A stretch of DNA of 64,000 nucleotides from Haloactinopolyspora alba (lineage in GTDB: Bacteria; Actinomycetota; Actinomycetes; Jiangellales; Jiangellaceae): positions 248,001 to 312,000 of the forward strand of contig NZ_PYGE01000005.1 in the NCBI RefSeq assembly GCF_003014555.1. Reading direction: 5' to 3'. The translations under genes were made by a program, and so were the position numbers. This document shows, piece by piece, positions 44,816 to 52,990 of this stretch; the stretch's first letter is position 1, and every line of letters begins with the position of its first letter. The notes under the pieces are model-generated. The model saw nothing but the letters and a program-made list of their open reading frames with translations, was not told where the DNA came from and searched no databases.

Positions 44816-46770
44816 CCGAACTGGATCTGCACGTAGCGCTTGTCGCCCCGGAGCACGGTGAAGTCGCCGGGGGAGGAACCGTCGTAGGTCGTGGCCCGGT
44901 AGTACTCACCCGTCAACTCCGGCCCGGCGGCGTAACGCTGACCCGCGGCGAGGGTGTACTGCAGCGGCACGATCGGCTGCACCGGCACCCCCTCGGGGTA
45001 GGCGTCGGGCTCCGGGTAGGCGCGGCCGTAGACCGGGATGCTGTCGCGTCCGGGCTTCGGCACGACGACGAATCCGCGCGCCCAGTGCGCCGTCGGCTGG
45101 TCCGTCGGGTTGTGGAACCACGCCTTGTGCCCGAGGTACCAGATCGCGGTCCATTCGCCGTCGCGCCCGGCGATGGCGTAGGTCTGCCCGGCCGAGGCGC
45201 GGGCGCCGTGGTCGGAGATGTGCATGGTCGACGGCCCGCCGTCCGGGTGCAGACCCAGGTCGTTGACCAGCGGCGCGTCGTGGCTGGGCTCGGTGCGCAG
45301 CAGTACCGACGACGACCCGCGCTCCGGGCACGGCTCGCCCGCGGTCTCGCAGCCGGTGAAGGCCGGCCGGTTGGTCTCGAAGTCGGGATCTATGGTGACC
45401 AGGCCGGTCCGTGGCGTGCCGGTCGACTCGAACGGCGCCTTCAGCAGGTCGAAGTAGTGCGACCAGTCCCAGTACGGGCCCGGGTCCCAGTGCATCCCGG
45501 CGACGTAGTCCGGCGTGATGCCCGGGACGTTGTCGTGCCCGACGATGTGCTGGCGGTCCAGCGGGATGTTCAGCCGCAACGCGAGGTAGCGCACCAGCTC
45601 GGCCGACGTGCGGTACATCGCCTCGGTGTACCAGGTGCCCTGCGCCGCGAACCCCTCGTGCTCGAGGCCGATCGACTTCGCGTTGACGAACCAGTTCCCC
45701 GCGTGCCAGCCGACGTCCTCGGCCTTCAGATGCTGGGCGATGTGCCCGTCCGACGAACGCAGCGTGTAGTGCCAGCTGACCCAGTTCGGGTCCTGCGCGA
45801 GCTCGGTGGTCGGGCCGAAGTAGCCCTCGGCGTCGTGGATGACGATGTACTCGATCTTCTGCTGCTTCGGACGGTCGCCCAGGTCGTGGTTGCCGTAGTT
45901 GCCGACGTCGCTGCCGTCGCCGAGCAGTTCGTAGGGCGCGGGCAGCCACTCACACGACAGCCCGACCGGGCACTCGAGACCGTCGGGACGTTCCAGGTCG
46001 CGCAGGCCCAACGCGTCGAGCTGCTCCGTTCGCGGCTCGACGCCCGGGTGCGCGGCGAGCGCGACCCGGTGGCCGTCGTCGGTCACCCGGGAGGCGCCCG
46101 AGCGCACGGTGGCGAAGACCTCGTCGGCGAAGGACGCCGCGGCGTCGGCGGTGTCGGCGCCGGCGTAGCGGGCGACCGCGCCGTACCAGGCGCCGGGATC
46201 GGTGTCCGCGCCCAGCGGTGCGCCGAGTTCGCGCTGGTGCTCGGCGAGCAGGGCGGCGCCGGCACGGATGTTCGCGGCCGGGTCGGTGCGCAGTGTCGAC
46301 TCGTCCTGCCCGGTCAGTCTCGCGGCGGTGTCGAGCGTCTGCAGCGCTGCCTGGTCGGGTGGGGGCACGTCGTGGTGCTCGACATCGAGTGCGGGACGCG
46401 AGTCGTCGCCGCGCGGGTCCTCCGGGAGAGCGCCGGCCGGTGTGCCGTCGTCGGGCGTCGGCAGCGTGCTGACGTGGGCGGCGTCGGTGAGGTGCATGGG
46501 GCCGTAACCGGCGGCGGTGCTGGGCGAGCCGGCGTGCACGTCCCAGCGTGACTGCAGGTACGACACTCCGAGGAGCACGGGCACCGGCACGCCGAACTCC
46601 GCGGCGGCGGCCGCGTACTGCTGCTGGCGGCCGTCGACCGGGTGGTCCGGGGGCGGAGAGGCGTTCGGAGACGCGGCTGTGGGGGCCGTCGTCAGTGCCG
46701 CCGCCAGGGCCACGCCCAGAAGTCCGGCGCCGAGGCGGGTGTGCCGTCGTAACTGTGAACCGAGGTGCAT
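44746..46770 (-). CDS. Secreted N-acetylmuramoyl-L-alanine amidase (amidase_2)
   Basis: The ATG at 46770 has GGAGGT at good spacing; an ATG at 46785 would add five residues. The 674 residues begin with a signal peptide (RLGAGLLGVALAAALTTAPTAAS). A middle region (about 45-225) resembles lysozyme-like helper domains. The amidase core has YIVIHDAEGYFG, SWHYTLRSSDGHIAQ, DVGWHAGNW, GLEHEG and HIVGHDNVPG, including the metal ligands. The C-terminal third is a beta-rich SH3-like region. It cleaves the bond between MurNAc and L-Ala in peptidoglycan. Confidence 0.9.
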   Translation of the reverse strand: MHLGSQLRRHTRLGAGLLGVALAAALTTAPTAASPNASPPPDHPVDGRQQQYAAAAAEFGVPVPVLLGVSYLQSRWDVHAGSPSTAAGYGPMHLTDAAHVSTLPTPDDGTPAGALPEDPRGDDSRPALDVEHHDVPPPDQAALQTLDTAARLTGQDESTLRTDPAANIRAGAALLAEHQRELGAPLGADTDPGAWYGAVARYAGADTADAAASFADEVFATVRSGASRVTDDGHRVALAAHPGVEPRTEQLDALGLRDLERPDGLECPVGLSCEWLPAPYELLGDGSDVGNYGNHDLGDRPKQQKIEYIVIHDAEGYFGPTTELAQDPNWVSWHYTLRSSDGHIAQHLKAEDVGWHAGNWFVNAKSIGLEHEGFAAQGTWYTEAMYRTSAELVRYLALRLNIPLDRQHIVGHDNVPGITPDYVAGMHWDPGPYWDWSHYFDLLKAPFESTGTPRTGLVTIDPDFETNRPAFTGCETAGEPCPERGSSSVLLRTEPSHDAPLVNDLGLHPDGGPSTMHISDHGARASAGQTYAIAGRDGEWTAIWYLGHKAWFHNPTDQPTAHWARGFVVVPKPGRDSIPVYGRAYPEPDAYPEGVPVQPIVPLQYTLAAGQRYAAGPELTGEYYRATTYDGSSPGDFTVLRGDKRYVQIQFGHRFAFVDADDVRVVPSGADAPR

Positions 46771-46954
46771 CCGAGGGACCTCCATGCCGATGGCTCCGAC
46801 CGCCCGGTTGACGCGATCGAAGGGACGCCGTCACATGGGAGATCATCCTGCTGCATCTGAAAATGGACCGTCAACAGCTGGCGTGTTGTTCACGTGAATG
46901 AAAATTCTTCGGCGCGATCGGCGGTGCTGAGCGCCGCGCCGGGCTCAGGGCACA

Positions 46955-47830
46955 ATGAGCGGCGTGTCCGCACACGATCAGCAGGCCGAGCCGTCGACGC
47001 ACCCGCATCCGGTCACCGGGGACCCGTACACCAGCCCGGTGCCGCCGGGCACCGGATGGCCGGACGACCTCGCGGACGCCGCCACTCCCGTCGCGACCAC
47101 GGCGGACGAGGTTACGGATCTGGCCAGTGGCGCGAGCCTGGAGCAGGTCACGGCGCGCTCGTCGGTGTGCCGGGCGTGTCCGCGGCTGGTCGAGTGGCGC
47201 GAGAGCGTCGCCGTCGAGAAACGGAAGTCGTTCGCCGACCAGCCGTACTGGGGGCGCCCGGCGCCGGGGTGGGGCGACGAGCAGCCGCGGGTCCTGGTGC
47301 TCGGGCTCGCCCCGGCGGCCAACGGCGCGAACCGCACCGGCCGGGTGTTCACCGGCGATCGAAGCGGCGACTGGCTGTTCGCGGCGCTGTACCGCGCTGG
47401 CCTGGCCGACCGGCCGACGGCGACGCACGCGGGTGACGGGCTGCGGCTGACCGGGGCACGAGTCGTCGCCGCGGTGCGTTGCGCGCCGCCCGCGAACAAG
47501 CCGACGCCGGAGGAACGCGACACGTGCGCGCACTGGCTGGACCGCGAGGTCGAGCTGGTGCTGCCGACGACGCGAGCGGTGGTCGCGCTGGGCTCGTTCG
47601 CGTGGACGACGGCGCTGAACGTGCTCGCCCGATGCGGGGCGCAGGTGCCGCGGCCACGGCCGGCGTTCGGGCACGCGGCCGAGGTCGACCTCACACTGTC
47701 GCCGGCCGGGAGCGTGCGGCTGATCGGGAGCTACCACCCCAGCCAGCAGAACACGTTCACCGGCCGGCTCACCGAGGCGATGTTCGACGACGTGTTCGCC
47801 CGCGCCACCGCCGCGCCCGCGTCCGGCTGA
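46955..47830 (+). CDS. Family 5 uracil-DNA glycosylase (UdgB)
   Basis: A 291-residue protein. It carries [13 protein letters not shown] (a cysteine cluster for the iron-sulfur site), [40 protein letters not shown] (uracil pocket) and [16 protein letters not shown] near the end. These match the UdgB group of thermostable and actinobacterial iron-sulfur uracil glycosylases. It removes uracil and some other damaged bases from DNA. The start may be the ATG at 46955 or the GTG at 46964. Confidence 0.9.
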   Translation: MSGVSAHDQQAEPSTHPHPVTGDPYTSPVPPGTGWPDDLADAATPVATTADEVTDLASGASLEQVTARSSVCRACPRLVEWRESVAVEKRKSFADQPYWGRPAPGWGDEQPRVLVLGLAPAANGANRTGRVFTGDRSGDWLFAALYRAGLADRPTATHAGDGLRLTGARVVAAVRCAPPANKPTPEERDTCAHWLDREVELVLPTTRAVVALGSFAWTTALNVLARCGAQVPRPRPAFGHAAEVDLTLSPAGSVRLIGSYHPSQQNTFTGRLTEAMFDDVFARATAAPASG

Positions 47831-47900
47831 CCGGTGTCGGTGCGCCGTGCCAACATGTGCGCAACGGCTGGCTGGACGGGCTCGGGAGGGCTGCGGATGA

Positions 47901-47993
47901 TCACCAATCATCGAGCCGGTCGAGGAGCCCTGGGGCACCTACATCAAGGCCACCGACCCGGACGGCAACCAGGTCCAGATCTCAGAGGGGTGA
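47901..47993 (+). pseudogene. Remnant of a VOC/glyoxalase-family gene, C-terminal end only
   Basis: The frame ending at the TGA at 47991-47993 reads IIEPVEEPWGTYIKATDPDGNQVQISEG, the typical last strand of VOC/glyoxalase proteins, where the late Glu or equivalent binds metal. Just upstream the frame has a stop and no other VOC-like sequence is found before it. The rest of the gene has been lost. Confidence 0.7.
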
Positions 47994-48003
47994 CGGCCGG
48001 TCG

Positions 48004-48579
48004 TCAGGCGTGCTCGCGCAGGCTCTGCGCGGCCTGCTGGTATGCCGGGTGCCACCACGTCGTGATGGGGTCGTAGACGTAGATGCCGGGGTCACCCAGT
48101 CCAACCTCGCAGGCGGTGAACCGGCTGCCGTCGTGTGCCGGCGACGCGGCGACGGTGACGTGCTGGACCACCTCGGTACCGTCGGAATCCATGTCCGGTG
48201 CGGTCCGGACCGCCGCGTGTGCGGTCTCCCCGGGTGCGAGCCGGTACGGTGCGCTGTCTCCCGCCGGTACCGGCCTCGCCGTGCCGTCGAGGTCGCCGAA
48301 CGTCACGGTCGGGAATCGGTCGACGGCGCAGGTCACGCCGGACCGGTTGGTGACGTGGACGGCGACGATGTTGTCGTCGGCCGCGGTGGCCGAAGCGGAG
48401 ACGGACACCTGGCCCGGGGCGCAGCTTCCGGCGGCGGATCGGGCGGGTTCGGCCGGCTCGGCCGCGGCGGCGGCGCCTGCTGCCGCGGCGGCGGCGGTGG
48501 CGACGGTGCCGGTGAGCAGAAGGGCGATCGACGCAGCGCGGCCCTGGTGCCGGGTGGCTCGGCTCGTGATGGTCATCAT
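48004..48579 (-). CDS. Secreted DUF4232-type protein
   Basis: From the ATG at 48579 with GAGAGGAC upstream the protein has 191 residues. The N-terminus has a basic start and an alanine-rich hydrophobic stretch (ASIALLLTGTVATAAAAAAGA) as a signal peptide. The mature part has SCAPGQVSVS, VTNRSGVTCAVDRFPTVTFGDL and a HAAVRTAPD stretch, matching DUF4232 proteins common in actinobacteria. Function unknown. Confidence 0.8.
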   Translation of the reverse strand: MMTITSRATRHQGRAASIALLLTGTVATAAAAAAGAAAAAEPAEPARSAAGSCAPGQVSVSASATAADDNIVAVHVTNRSGVTCAVDRFPTVTFGDLDGTARPVPAGDSAPYRLAPGETAHAAVRTAPDMDSDGTEVVQHVTVAASPAHDGSRFTACEVGLGDPGIYVYDPITTWWHPAYQQAAQSLREHA

Positions 48580-48723
48580 GACTGTCCTCTCGACGCGTTG
48601 TAGAGCTCGATTGGTGCTGCTACCCGGGATGACCCGCAACCGCCGCGTTCGGTTGCACGCCCGCTCGTGCCGGCGCGCGTACGGCGGTTGTGGTGCGATG
48701 TGGCCGAGGGCACTGCCGAACGG

Positions 48724-48743
48724 CTTGTGAACACATTCACAAG
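48724..48743. promoter_or_regulatory. Rex operator (CTTGTGAA-CACA-TTCACAAG)
   Basis: A perfect inverted repeat with eight-base arms and a four-base centre, matching the Rex consensus TTGTGAANNNNTTCACAA. It overlaps a likely -35 region (TTGTGA at 48725, with GATAGT or TAGTCT about 17 bases on), 17 bases upstream of the ndh start. Rex leaves DNA when the NADH to NAD ratio rises. Confidence 0.87.
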
Positions 48744-48760
48744 GTCGATAGTCTGGCCCC

Positions 48761-50104
48761 ATGAATGGAGAAGCCGGACGCACGAACGTTCCGCACATCC
48801 TCATCGTCGGCGGCGGCTACGTCGGCATGTACACGGCGCTCGGCCTGCAGCGCAAGCTGCGCCGGAAGGCGCGGATCACGGTGATCGACCCGCGTTCCTA
48901 CATGACCTACCAGCCCTTCCTGCCCGAGGCCGCCGCCGGGTCGCTCGAGCCGCGACACGTGGTCGTCCCGCTGCGCAAGGTTCTGAAGCGCTGCCACGTC
49001 ATCACCGGCGAAGTCCGTTCGATCGACCATGCCTCGAAGACGGTCAACGTCGACCCGGAGGCCGGGGAGCCCTACGACATCGGTTACGACACCATCGTCG
49101 TCGCGCTGGGCGCGATCTCGCGAACCCTGCCCGTTCCCGGGCTGGCCGACGTGGGCATCGGCTTCAAGCAGGTCGAGGAGGCCATCGCGCTGCGCAACCA
49201 TGTCCTCGACCGGCTCGACGTGGCGGCGTCCACGACCGACCCCGCGGTCAAGCAGCGCGCGCTGACGTTCGTGTTCGTCGGTGGCGGGTTCGCCGGCGTC
49301 GAGGCGTTGGGTGAGCTGGAGAACATGGCCCAGTACGCGCGTCGCTACTACCCGCAGATCGGCTCGCACGACATGCGGTGGGTCCTGGTCGAGGCATCCG
49401 GGCACATCCTGCCCGAGGTGGGACCCGAGATGGGCGTGTACACCGTGGAGGAGCTGAGCAAGCGCGGCATCGAGATCCGGCTGGAGACGAAGCTCGAGTC
49501 GTGCGTCGACGGGCACGTCGTGCTGTCGAAGGGCAAGCCGTTCGACAGCGACACGATCATCTGGACGGCCGGCGTCAAGGCGAACCCGGTGCTCGGCCAC
49601 AGCGACCTGCCGCTCGACGAGCGCGGCCGGGTCCGCTGCCTGCCGGAGATGCGCGTCGACGGCCTCGACGACGCGTGGGCGGCCGGAGACAACGCGGCCG
49701 TGCCTGACCTCACCGCCGACGAACCGGGCGTGATGACCGCGCCGAACGCGCAGCACGCGGTCCGGCAGGCGAAGCTGCTGTCCAAGAACATCACCCGGTC
49801 GACGAAGGGCAGAGTGGCGAAGCCGTACAAGCACCGGTACGTCGGCTCGGTGGCCAGCCTCGGCCTGTACAAGGGGGTGGCACACACCTACGGCGTGAAG
49901 GTGCGCGGGTTCGCCGCGTGGTTCATGCACCGCACGTACCACATGAGCAAGATGCCCACGTTCAACCGCAAGGCTCGCGTGCTGGTCGACTGGACGATGG
50001 CGCTGCTGTTCCGCCGCGAGGTGGTGACACTCGGCCGGATGCGCATGCCCCGCGAGGACTTCCGCCGCGCCGCGGAACCCACCCGCCCCCGACACCGGGA
50101 ATGA
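48761..50104 (+). CDS. ndh: Type II NADH dehydrogenase
   Basis: A 447-residue flavoprotein. It has HILIVGGGYVGMYTALGLQ (FAD site), YDTIVVALGAISR, FVFVGGGFAGVEALGELE (NADH site) and AAGDNAAVPDL. Near the end, FMHRTYHMSKMPTFNRKARVL suggests membrane association. It oxidises NADH and passes electrons to menaquinone without pumping protons. A Rex box lies in its promoter, so it is likely induced when NADH builds up. Its stop codon lies in copy C of the dispersed repeat. Confidence 0.93.
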   Translation: MNGEAGRTNVPHILIVGGGYVGMYTALGLQRKLRRKARITVIDPRSYMTYQPFLPEAAAGSLEPRHVVVPLRKVLKRCHVITGEVRSIDHASKTVNVDPEAGEPYDIGYDTIVVALGAISRTLPVPGLADVGIGFKQVEEAIALRNHVLDRLDVAASTTDPAVKQRALTFVFVGGGFAGVEALGELENMAQYARRYYPQIGSHDMRWVLVEASGHILPEVGPEMGVYTVEELSKRGIEIRLETKLESCVDGHVVLSKGKPFDSDTIIWTAGVKANPVLGHSDLPLDERGRVRCLPEMRVDGLDDAWAAGDNAAVPDLTADEPGVMTAPNAQHAVRQAKLLSKNITRSTKGRVAKPYKHRYVGSVASLGLYKGVAHTYGVKVRGFAAWFMHRTYHMSKMPTFNRKARVLVDWTMALLFRREVVTLGRMRMPREDFRRAAEPTRPRHRE

Positions 50105-50176
50105 TCACGTTCACCATGGAATTCCCTGCGTCACCACCCGTACAGGCCTGGTGATGCGTGCAGATGCCTCGTGACG
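50099..50176 (+). repeat. Dispersed 78-bp repeat, copy C
   Basis: The same element as at 11105 and 33191. It has ATGGAATTCCCTG (one change in the palindrome), hairpin arms GCGTCACCA/TGGTGATGC (the change keeps a G-U pair in RNA) and a further CCTCGTGACG arm. The ndh stop codon is inside the first six bases, as with mazG and copy B. Confidence 0.87.
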
Positions 50177-50283
50177 TCCGCGGCTGATGGACTTCCGGCC
50201 GGTGATCCGCGCCGCAAGCCGCGTGAACGTGTCGGCAGCCGCCGATACGGTAACGGTCAGGGGTATACGGAGGGGAGGTCGTC

Positions 50284-51582
50284 ATGTCGAGTGGTGGAGC
50301 GGCCGGTCGCATCAGCTCGTTGGTCGAGCGTCTCCTCGGGCACCCGCTGCCGTTGGCCATCCGCACCTGGGACGGTGCGCAGGACGGCGACGCGGGCGGC
50401 CCGACGTTGGTCATCAACTCGCGGCGTGCGCTGCGGCGGCTGCTCTGGCAGCCGGACGAGATCGGCCTGGCGCGGGCGTGGGTCGCCGGCGAGATCGACG
50501 TGGACGGCGACCTCGAGGAGGCGTTGTCCCGGCTGGACGACGCCGTGCGCTCGATAAACGGTCGCCCGCGGCTCACCGCGGCCGAGCGGGCGGACGTCAT
50601 GCGGGTGGCGGTGGTGCTCGGCGCGGTCGGCCCGCCGCTGAAGGCTCCGGTCGAAGAGGCCGCTCTCGGCGGTGAGCAGCACTCCAAGAGCCGCGACCGC
50701 ACCGCCGTCAGCCATCACTACGACGTCGGCAACGCGTTCTTCGAAACCGTGCTCGGGCCGTCCATGGTCTACTCGTGCGCCTACTGGACGGGTGACGGCC
50801 CGGACTACACGCTCGAGGACGCCCAGCGCGCCAAGAACGACCTGATCTGCCGCAAACTCGGGCTCGAACCGGGCGCGCGCCTGCTCGACGTCGGCTGCGG
50901 CTGGGGTTCGCTGGTCCTGCACGCCGCCCGCGAGTACGGCGCGCGGGTGGTCGGCGTCACCGTCTCCACCGAGCAGGCCGAGTACGCGAAGCGGCGCATC
51001 GCCGACAGCGGCCTGGCCGAGCTCGCCGAGGTCCGCAGCGACGACTGGCGCGACGTCGACGACGGCCCGTTCGACGCCGTCGCGAGTGTGGGTATGGCCG
51101 AGCATCTCGGCGCCGCGCAGTGGCCGGAGTACGCCGACCGGTTGTACGAGCTGCTGCGTCCCGGCGGGCGGCTGCTGAACCATCAGATCGTGCGCAACGG
51201 TCGCGGCCGGCGCGCCACCCAGGTCCGTGGCGACCGTACGTTCATCGACGCGTACGTGTTCCCGGACGGCGAGTTGCTGCCCATCGGCAACGTCGTCCAC
51301 CGCCTGGAGGCCGGCGGGTTCGAGGTCCGCGACGTGCACGCGCTACGTGAGCACTACGCCCGCACACTGCGCAGCTGGGTGCAGAACCTCGACGCGGGCT
51401 GGTCGCGTGCCGTCGACGCGGCCAGCGAGGGCCGGGCGAGGGTGTGGCGTCTGTACATGGCCGGCTCGGCGTTGTCGTTCGACGCCGGACGCATCGGGAT
51501 CCACCAGGTACTCGCCGTGCGTCCTCATGACGACGGCCGCAGCGACATGCCCATGGTCCGTCCGATTGAATGGAGCACGTGA
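50284..51582 (+). CDS. Cyclopropane-fatty-acyl-phospholipid synthase-family methyltransferase
   Basis: A 432-residue protein. The N-terminal third resembles the CFA synthase head (PTLVINSRRALRRLLW, LARAWVAGEIDVDGDLEEA). The catalytic half has SHHYDVGNAFFETVLGPSMVYSCAYW, the SAM site LLDVGCGWGSLVLHAA, and GMAEHLGAAQWPEYADRLYELL. It adds a methylene group to unsaturated membrane lipids or makes mycolate-like changes. It begins about 110 bases after repeat copy C. Confidence 0.9.
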   Translation: MSSGGAAGRISSLVERLLGHPLPLAIRTWDGAQDGDAGGPTLVINSRRALRRLLWQPDEIGLARAWVAGEIDVDGDLEEALSRLDDAVRSINGRPRLTAAERADVMRVAVVLGAVGPPLKAPVEEAALGGEQHSKSRDRTAVSHHYDVGNAFFETVLGPSMVYSCAYWTGDGPDYTLEDAQRAKNDLICRKLGLEPGARLLDVGCGWGSLVLHAAREYGARVVGVTVSTEQAEYAKRRIADSGLAELAEVRSDDWRDVDDGPFDAVASVGMAEHLGAAQWPEYADRLYELLRPGGRLLNHQIVRNGRGRRATQVRGDRTFIDAYVFPDGELLPIGNVVHRLEAGGFEVRDVHALREHYARTLRSWVQNLDAGWSRAVDAASEGRARVWRLYMAGSALSFDAGRIGIHQVLAVRPHDDGRSDMPMVRPIEWST

Positions 51583-52097
51583 ACCACATCGCCGTCACGG
51601 TCATCGGCCACGACCGGCCGGGCATCATCGCCGCGGCCACCGCCGGTCTGTCCGGTCTGGGCCTGAACCTCGAAGACTCCACCATGACGCGGTTGCGCGG
51701 GCATTTCGCCATGATGCTGATCTGTTCCGGCGACTGCTCACCACGCCAGGTCGAGGACGCGTTGGCGCCGCTCACCGCTGACGGCCAGCTGGAGGTGTCG
51801 GCCAGGTTCGTTCCCGACGACGACGGTGTAGGCCCTGCGGGACACCCGTACCTGCTGACCGTGCACGGCGGCGACCGGACCGGCATCGTCTCGGCGGTCA
51901 CCCGCGAGGTCGCCGAGGCCGGGGGCAACATCACCGACCTCACCACCCGGCTGACCGGCGATCTCTACGTCGTCGTCGCCGAGGTCGAGCTGCCGGCCGA
52001 GGTCGATGCGCCGGCGCTGGCCACGAGGCTGCGTACGGTCGGGCATGACTTGGGCGTCGACGTCACCCTCCGCGCCCAGGACACCGACGTCCTGTGA
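51570..52097 (+). CDS. Tandem ACT-domain protein (GcvR-like)
   Basis: A 175-residue protein with two ACT domains, about 4-80 (VTVIGHDRPGIIAAATAGL) and 93-170 (LTVHGGDRTGIVSAVTREV). Such proteins sense amino acids, as in the glycine-cleavage repressor GcvR. The ATG at 51570 is used; a GTG at 51579 would overlap the previous stop. It lies in a run with the CFA synthase and deformylase genes, and its own stop overlaps the deformylase start. Confidence 0.83.
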   Translation: MEHVNHIAVTVIGHDRPGIIAAATAGLSGLGLNLEDSTMTRLRGHFAMMLICSGDCSPRQVEDALAPLTADGQLEVSARFVPDDDGVGPAGHPYLLTVHGGDRTGIVSAVTREVAEAGGNITDLTTRLTGDLYVVVAEVELPAEVDAPALATRLRTVGHDLGVDVTLRAQDTDVL

Positions 52098-52639
52098 GCC
52101 TGCAGGACTGGACCGAGGCGGAACTCGGCATCCACGGCCGGGTGTTGCCGGTGATGCAGGCGCCCGATGCGGTGCTGTCCGCCGCGTCGTCGCCGGTCGA
52201 TCCGGCCGACCCCGAGACGGTGCGCCTGGCCGCGGACCTCGTGGCCACCATGCGGGTCTCGCCAGGGTGCGTGGGCCTCGCCGCGAGCCAGGTCGGCGTG
52301 GCACGGCACGTGTTCGCGGTCGACGTGTCCGGCCATCCGAAGGCGCGGACGGTGCACGGCACGTTCGTCCTGTGCAACGCTGTCGTCGAGGAGGCGACGC
52401 GCAACGAGAAGGGGCGTGAAGGCTGCATGTCCGTTCCCGACCTGACCGGCGACGTGAAGCGCGCGAGCCGGATCGCCGTGCGCGGCCGGTTGCCCGGATC
52501 GGGCGAAGAGGTGGTCGTCGAGACCGACGCATTCGAGGCCCGGGCGCTCCAGCACGAGGTCGACCACTGCGACGGATACCTCTTCCTGGACCGGGTCGCC
52601 GGCGCCCACGCCGTGTACGCCCGCCAGACGTACCTGTAG
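52094..52639 (+). CDS. def: Peptide deformylase
   Basis: A 181-residue metalloenzyme with the three family motifs: CVGLAASQVG, EGCMSVP and LQHEVDHCDG (HExDH). It removes the formyl group from new proteins. The GTG start overlaps the previous stop. Methionine replaces the usual leucine in motif two (EGCMS), as in many actinobacterial second copies. A tRNA gene follows. Confidence 0.92.
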   Translation: MSLQDWTEAELGIHGRVLPVMQAPDAVLSAASSPVDPADPETVRLAADLVATMRVSPGCVGLAASQVGVARHVFAVDVSGHPKARTVHGTFVLCNAVVEEATRNEKGREGCMSVPDLTGDVKRASRIAVRGRLPGSGEEVVVETDAFEARALQHEVDHCDGYLFLDRVAGAHAVYARQTYL

Positions 52640-52675
52640 CCGTGGCGCTCCCTCCCGTACGCTGATTGCGGCAGC

Positions 52676-52749
52676 GCCCCCGTAGCCCAATAGGCAGAGG
52701 CGGCGGACTTAAAATCCGCACAGTGTCGGTTCAAATCCGACCGGGGGCA
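52676..52749 (+). tRNA. tRNA with anticodon UAA (reads UUA, Leu), short variable loop
   Basis: A 74-base cloverleaf: acceptor GCCCCCG/CGGGGGC, D-arm GCCC...AGGC (one weak pair), anticodon stem GCGGA/TCCGC with loop CTTAAAA, T-arm GTCGG-TTCAAAT-CCGAC, and discriminator A. CCA is not encoded. The anticodon TAA would read UUA leucine codons, but the variable region is only five bases, whereas bacterial tRNA-Leu normally has a long variable arm. The identity is therefore uncertain although the fold is good. Confidence 0.85.
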
Positions 52750-52792
52750 CCCCTGGGCATTCCGTTCCTGTCGCGCTCAACGCTTCGACGCT

Positions 52793-52945
52793 GTGCAGGA
52801 GCACGATGTCGAGGACATCCGCGATGCGTTCCTGATCGGCTCAGAGGTGCTGTACGTCGTCACTGAAGTCCGGGAGCGTGCGTCGGTCGAGGTCGTTCTG
52901 GTGACGCTGGTCGAACACGCTACGGCGTTCATTCAGCAGCCCTGA
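52793..52945 (+). CDS. Short hypothetical protein or gene fragment downstream of the tRNA
   Basis: A 50-codon frame from a GTG (VQEHDVEDIRDAFLIG ... VEHATAFIQQP) with protein-like composition. Its stop falls in the left arm of a strong hairpin. No start signal is clear and the frame continues upstream toward the tRNA, so it may be a fragment of an older gene. Confidence 0.4.
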   Translation: MQEHDVEDIRDAFLIGSEVLYVVTEVRERASVEVVLVTLVEHATAFIQQP

Positions 52946-52975
52946 GCCGGGCGGACGAACGCCCGGCTCAGGGCT
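52938..52975. terminator. Strong GC-rich hairpin between converging units
   Basis: A perfect 16-base-pair stem (52938-52953 with 52960-52975) with the six-base loop GACGAA. It separates the tRNA and short frame from the converging phosphoesterase gene and likely stops transcription from both sides. There is no T run. Confidence 0.82.
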
Positions 52976-52990
52976 CGCTGGTTCTTCGGG

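Noticed and set aside
44578..46551. 657-codon open frame on the plus strand
   Set aside because: Antisense to the amidase gene, with low-complexity Val/Arg/Gly-rich translation.
47834..48076. 80-codon open frame on the plus strand
   Set aside because: Overlaps the VOC remnant in another frame and has no protein-like pattern.
52676..52749. Ochre-suppressor tRNA
   Set aside because: Anticodon UAA reads UUA (Leu), not the UAA stop codon, so this is not a stop-codon suppressor.
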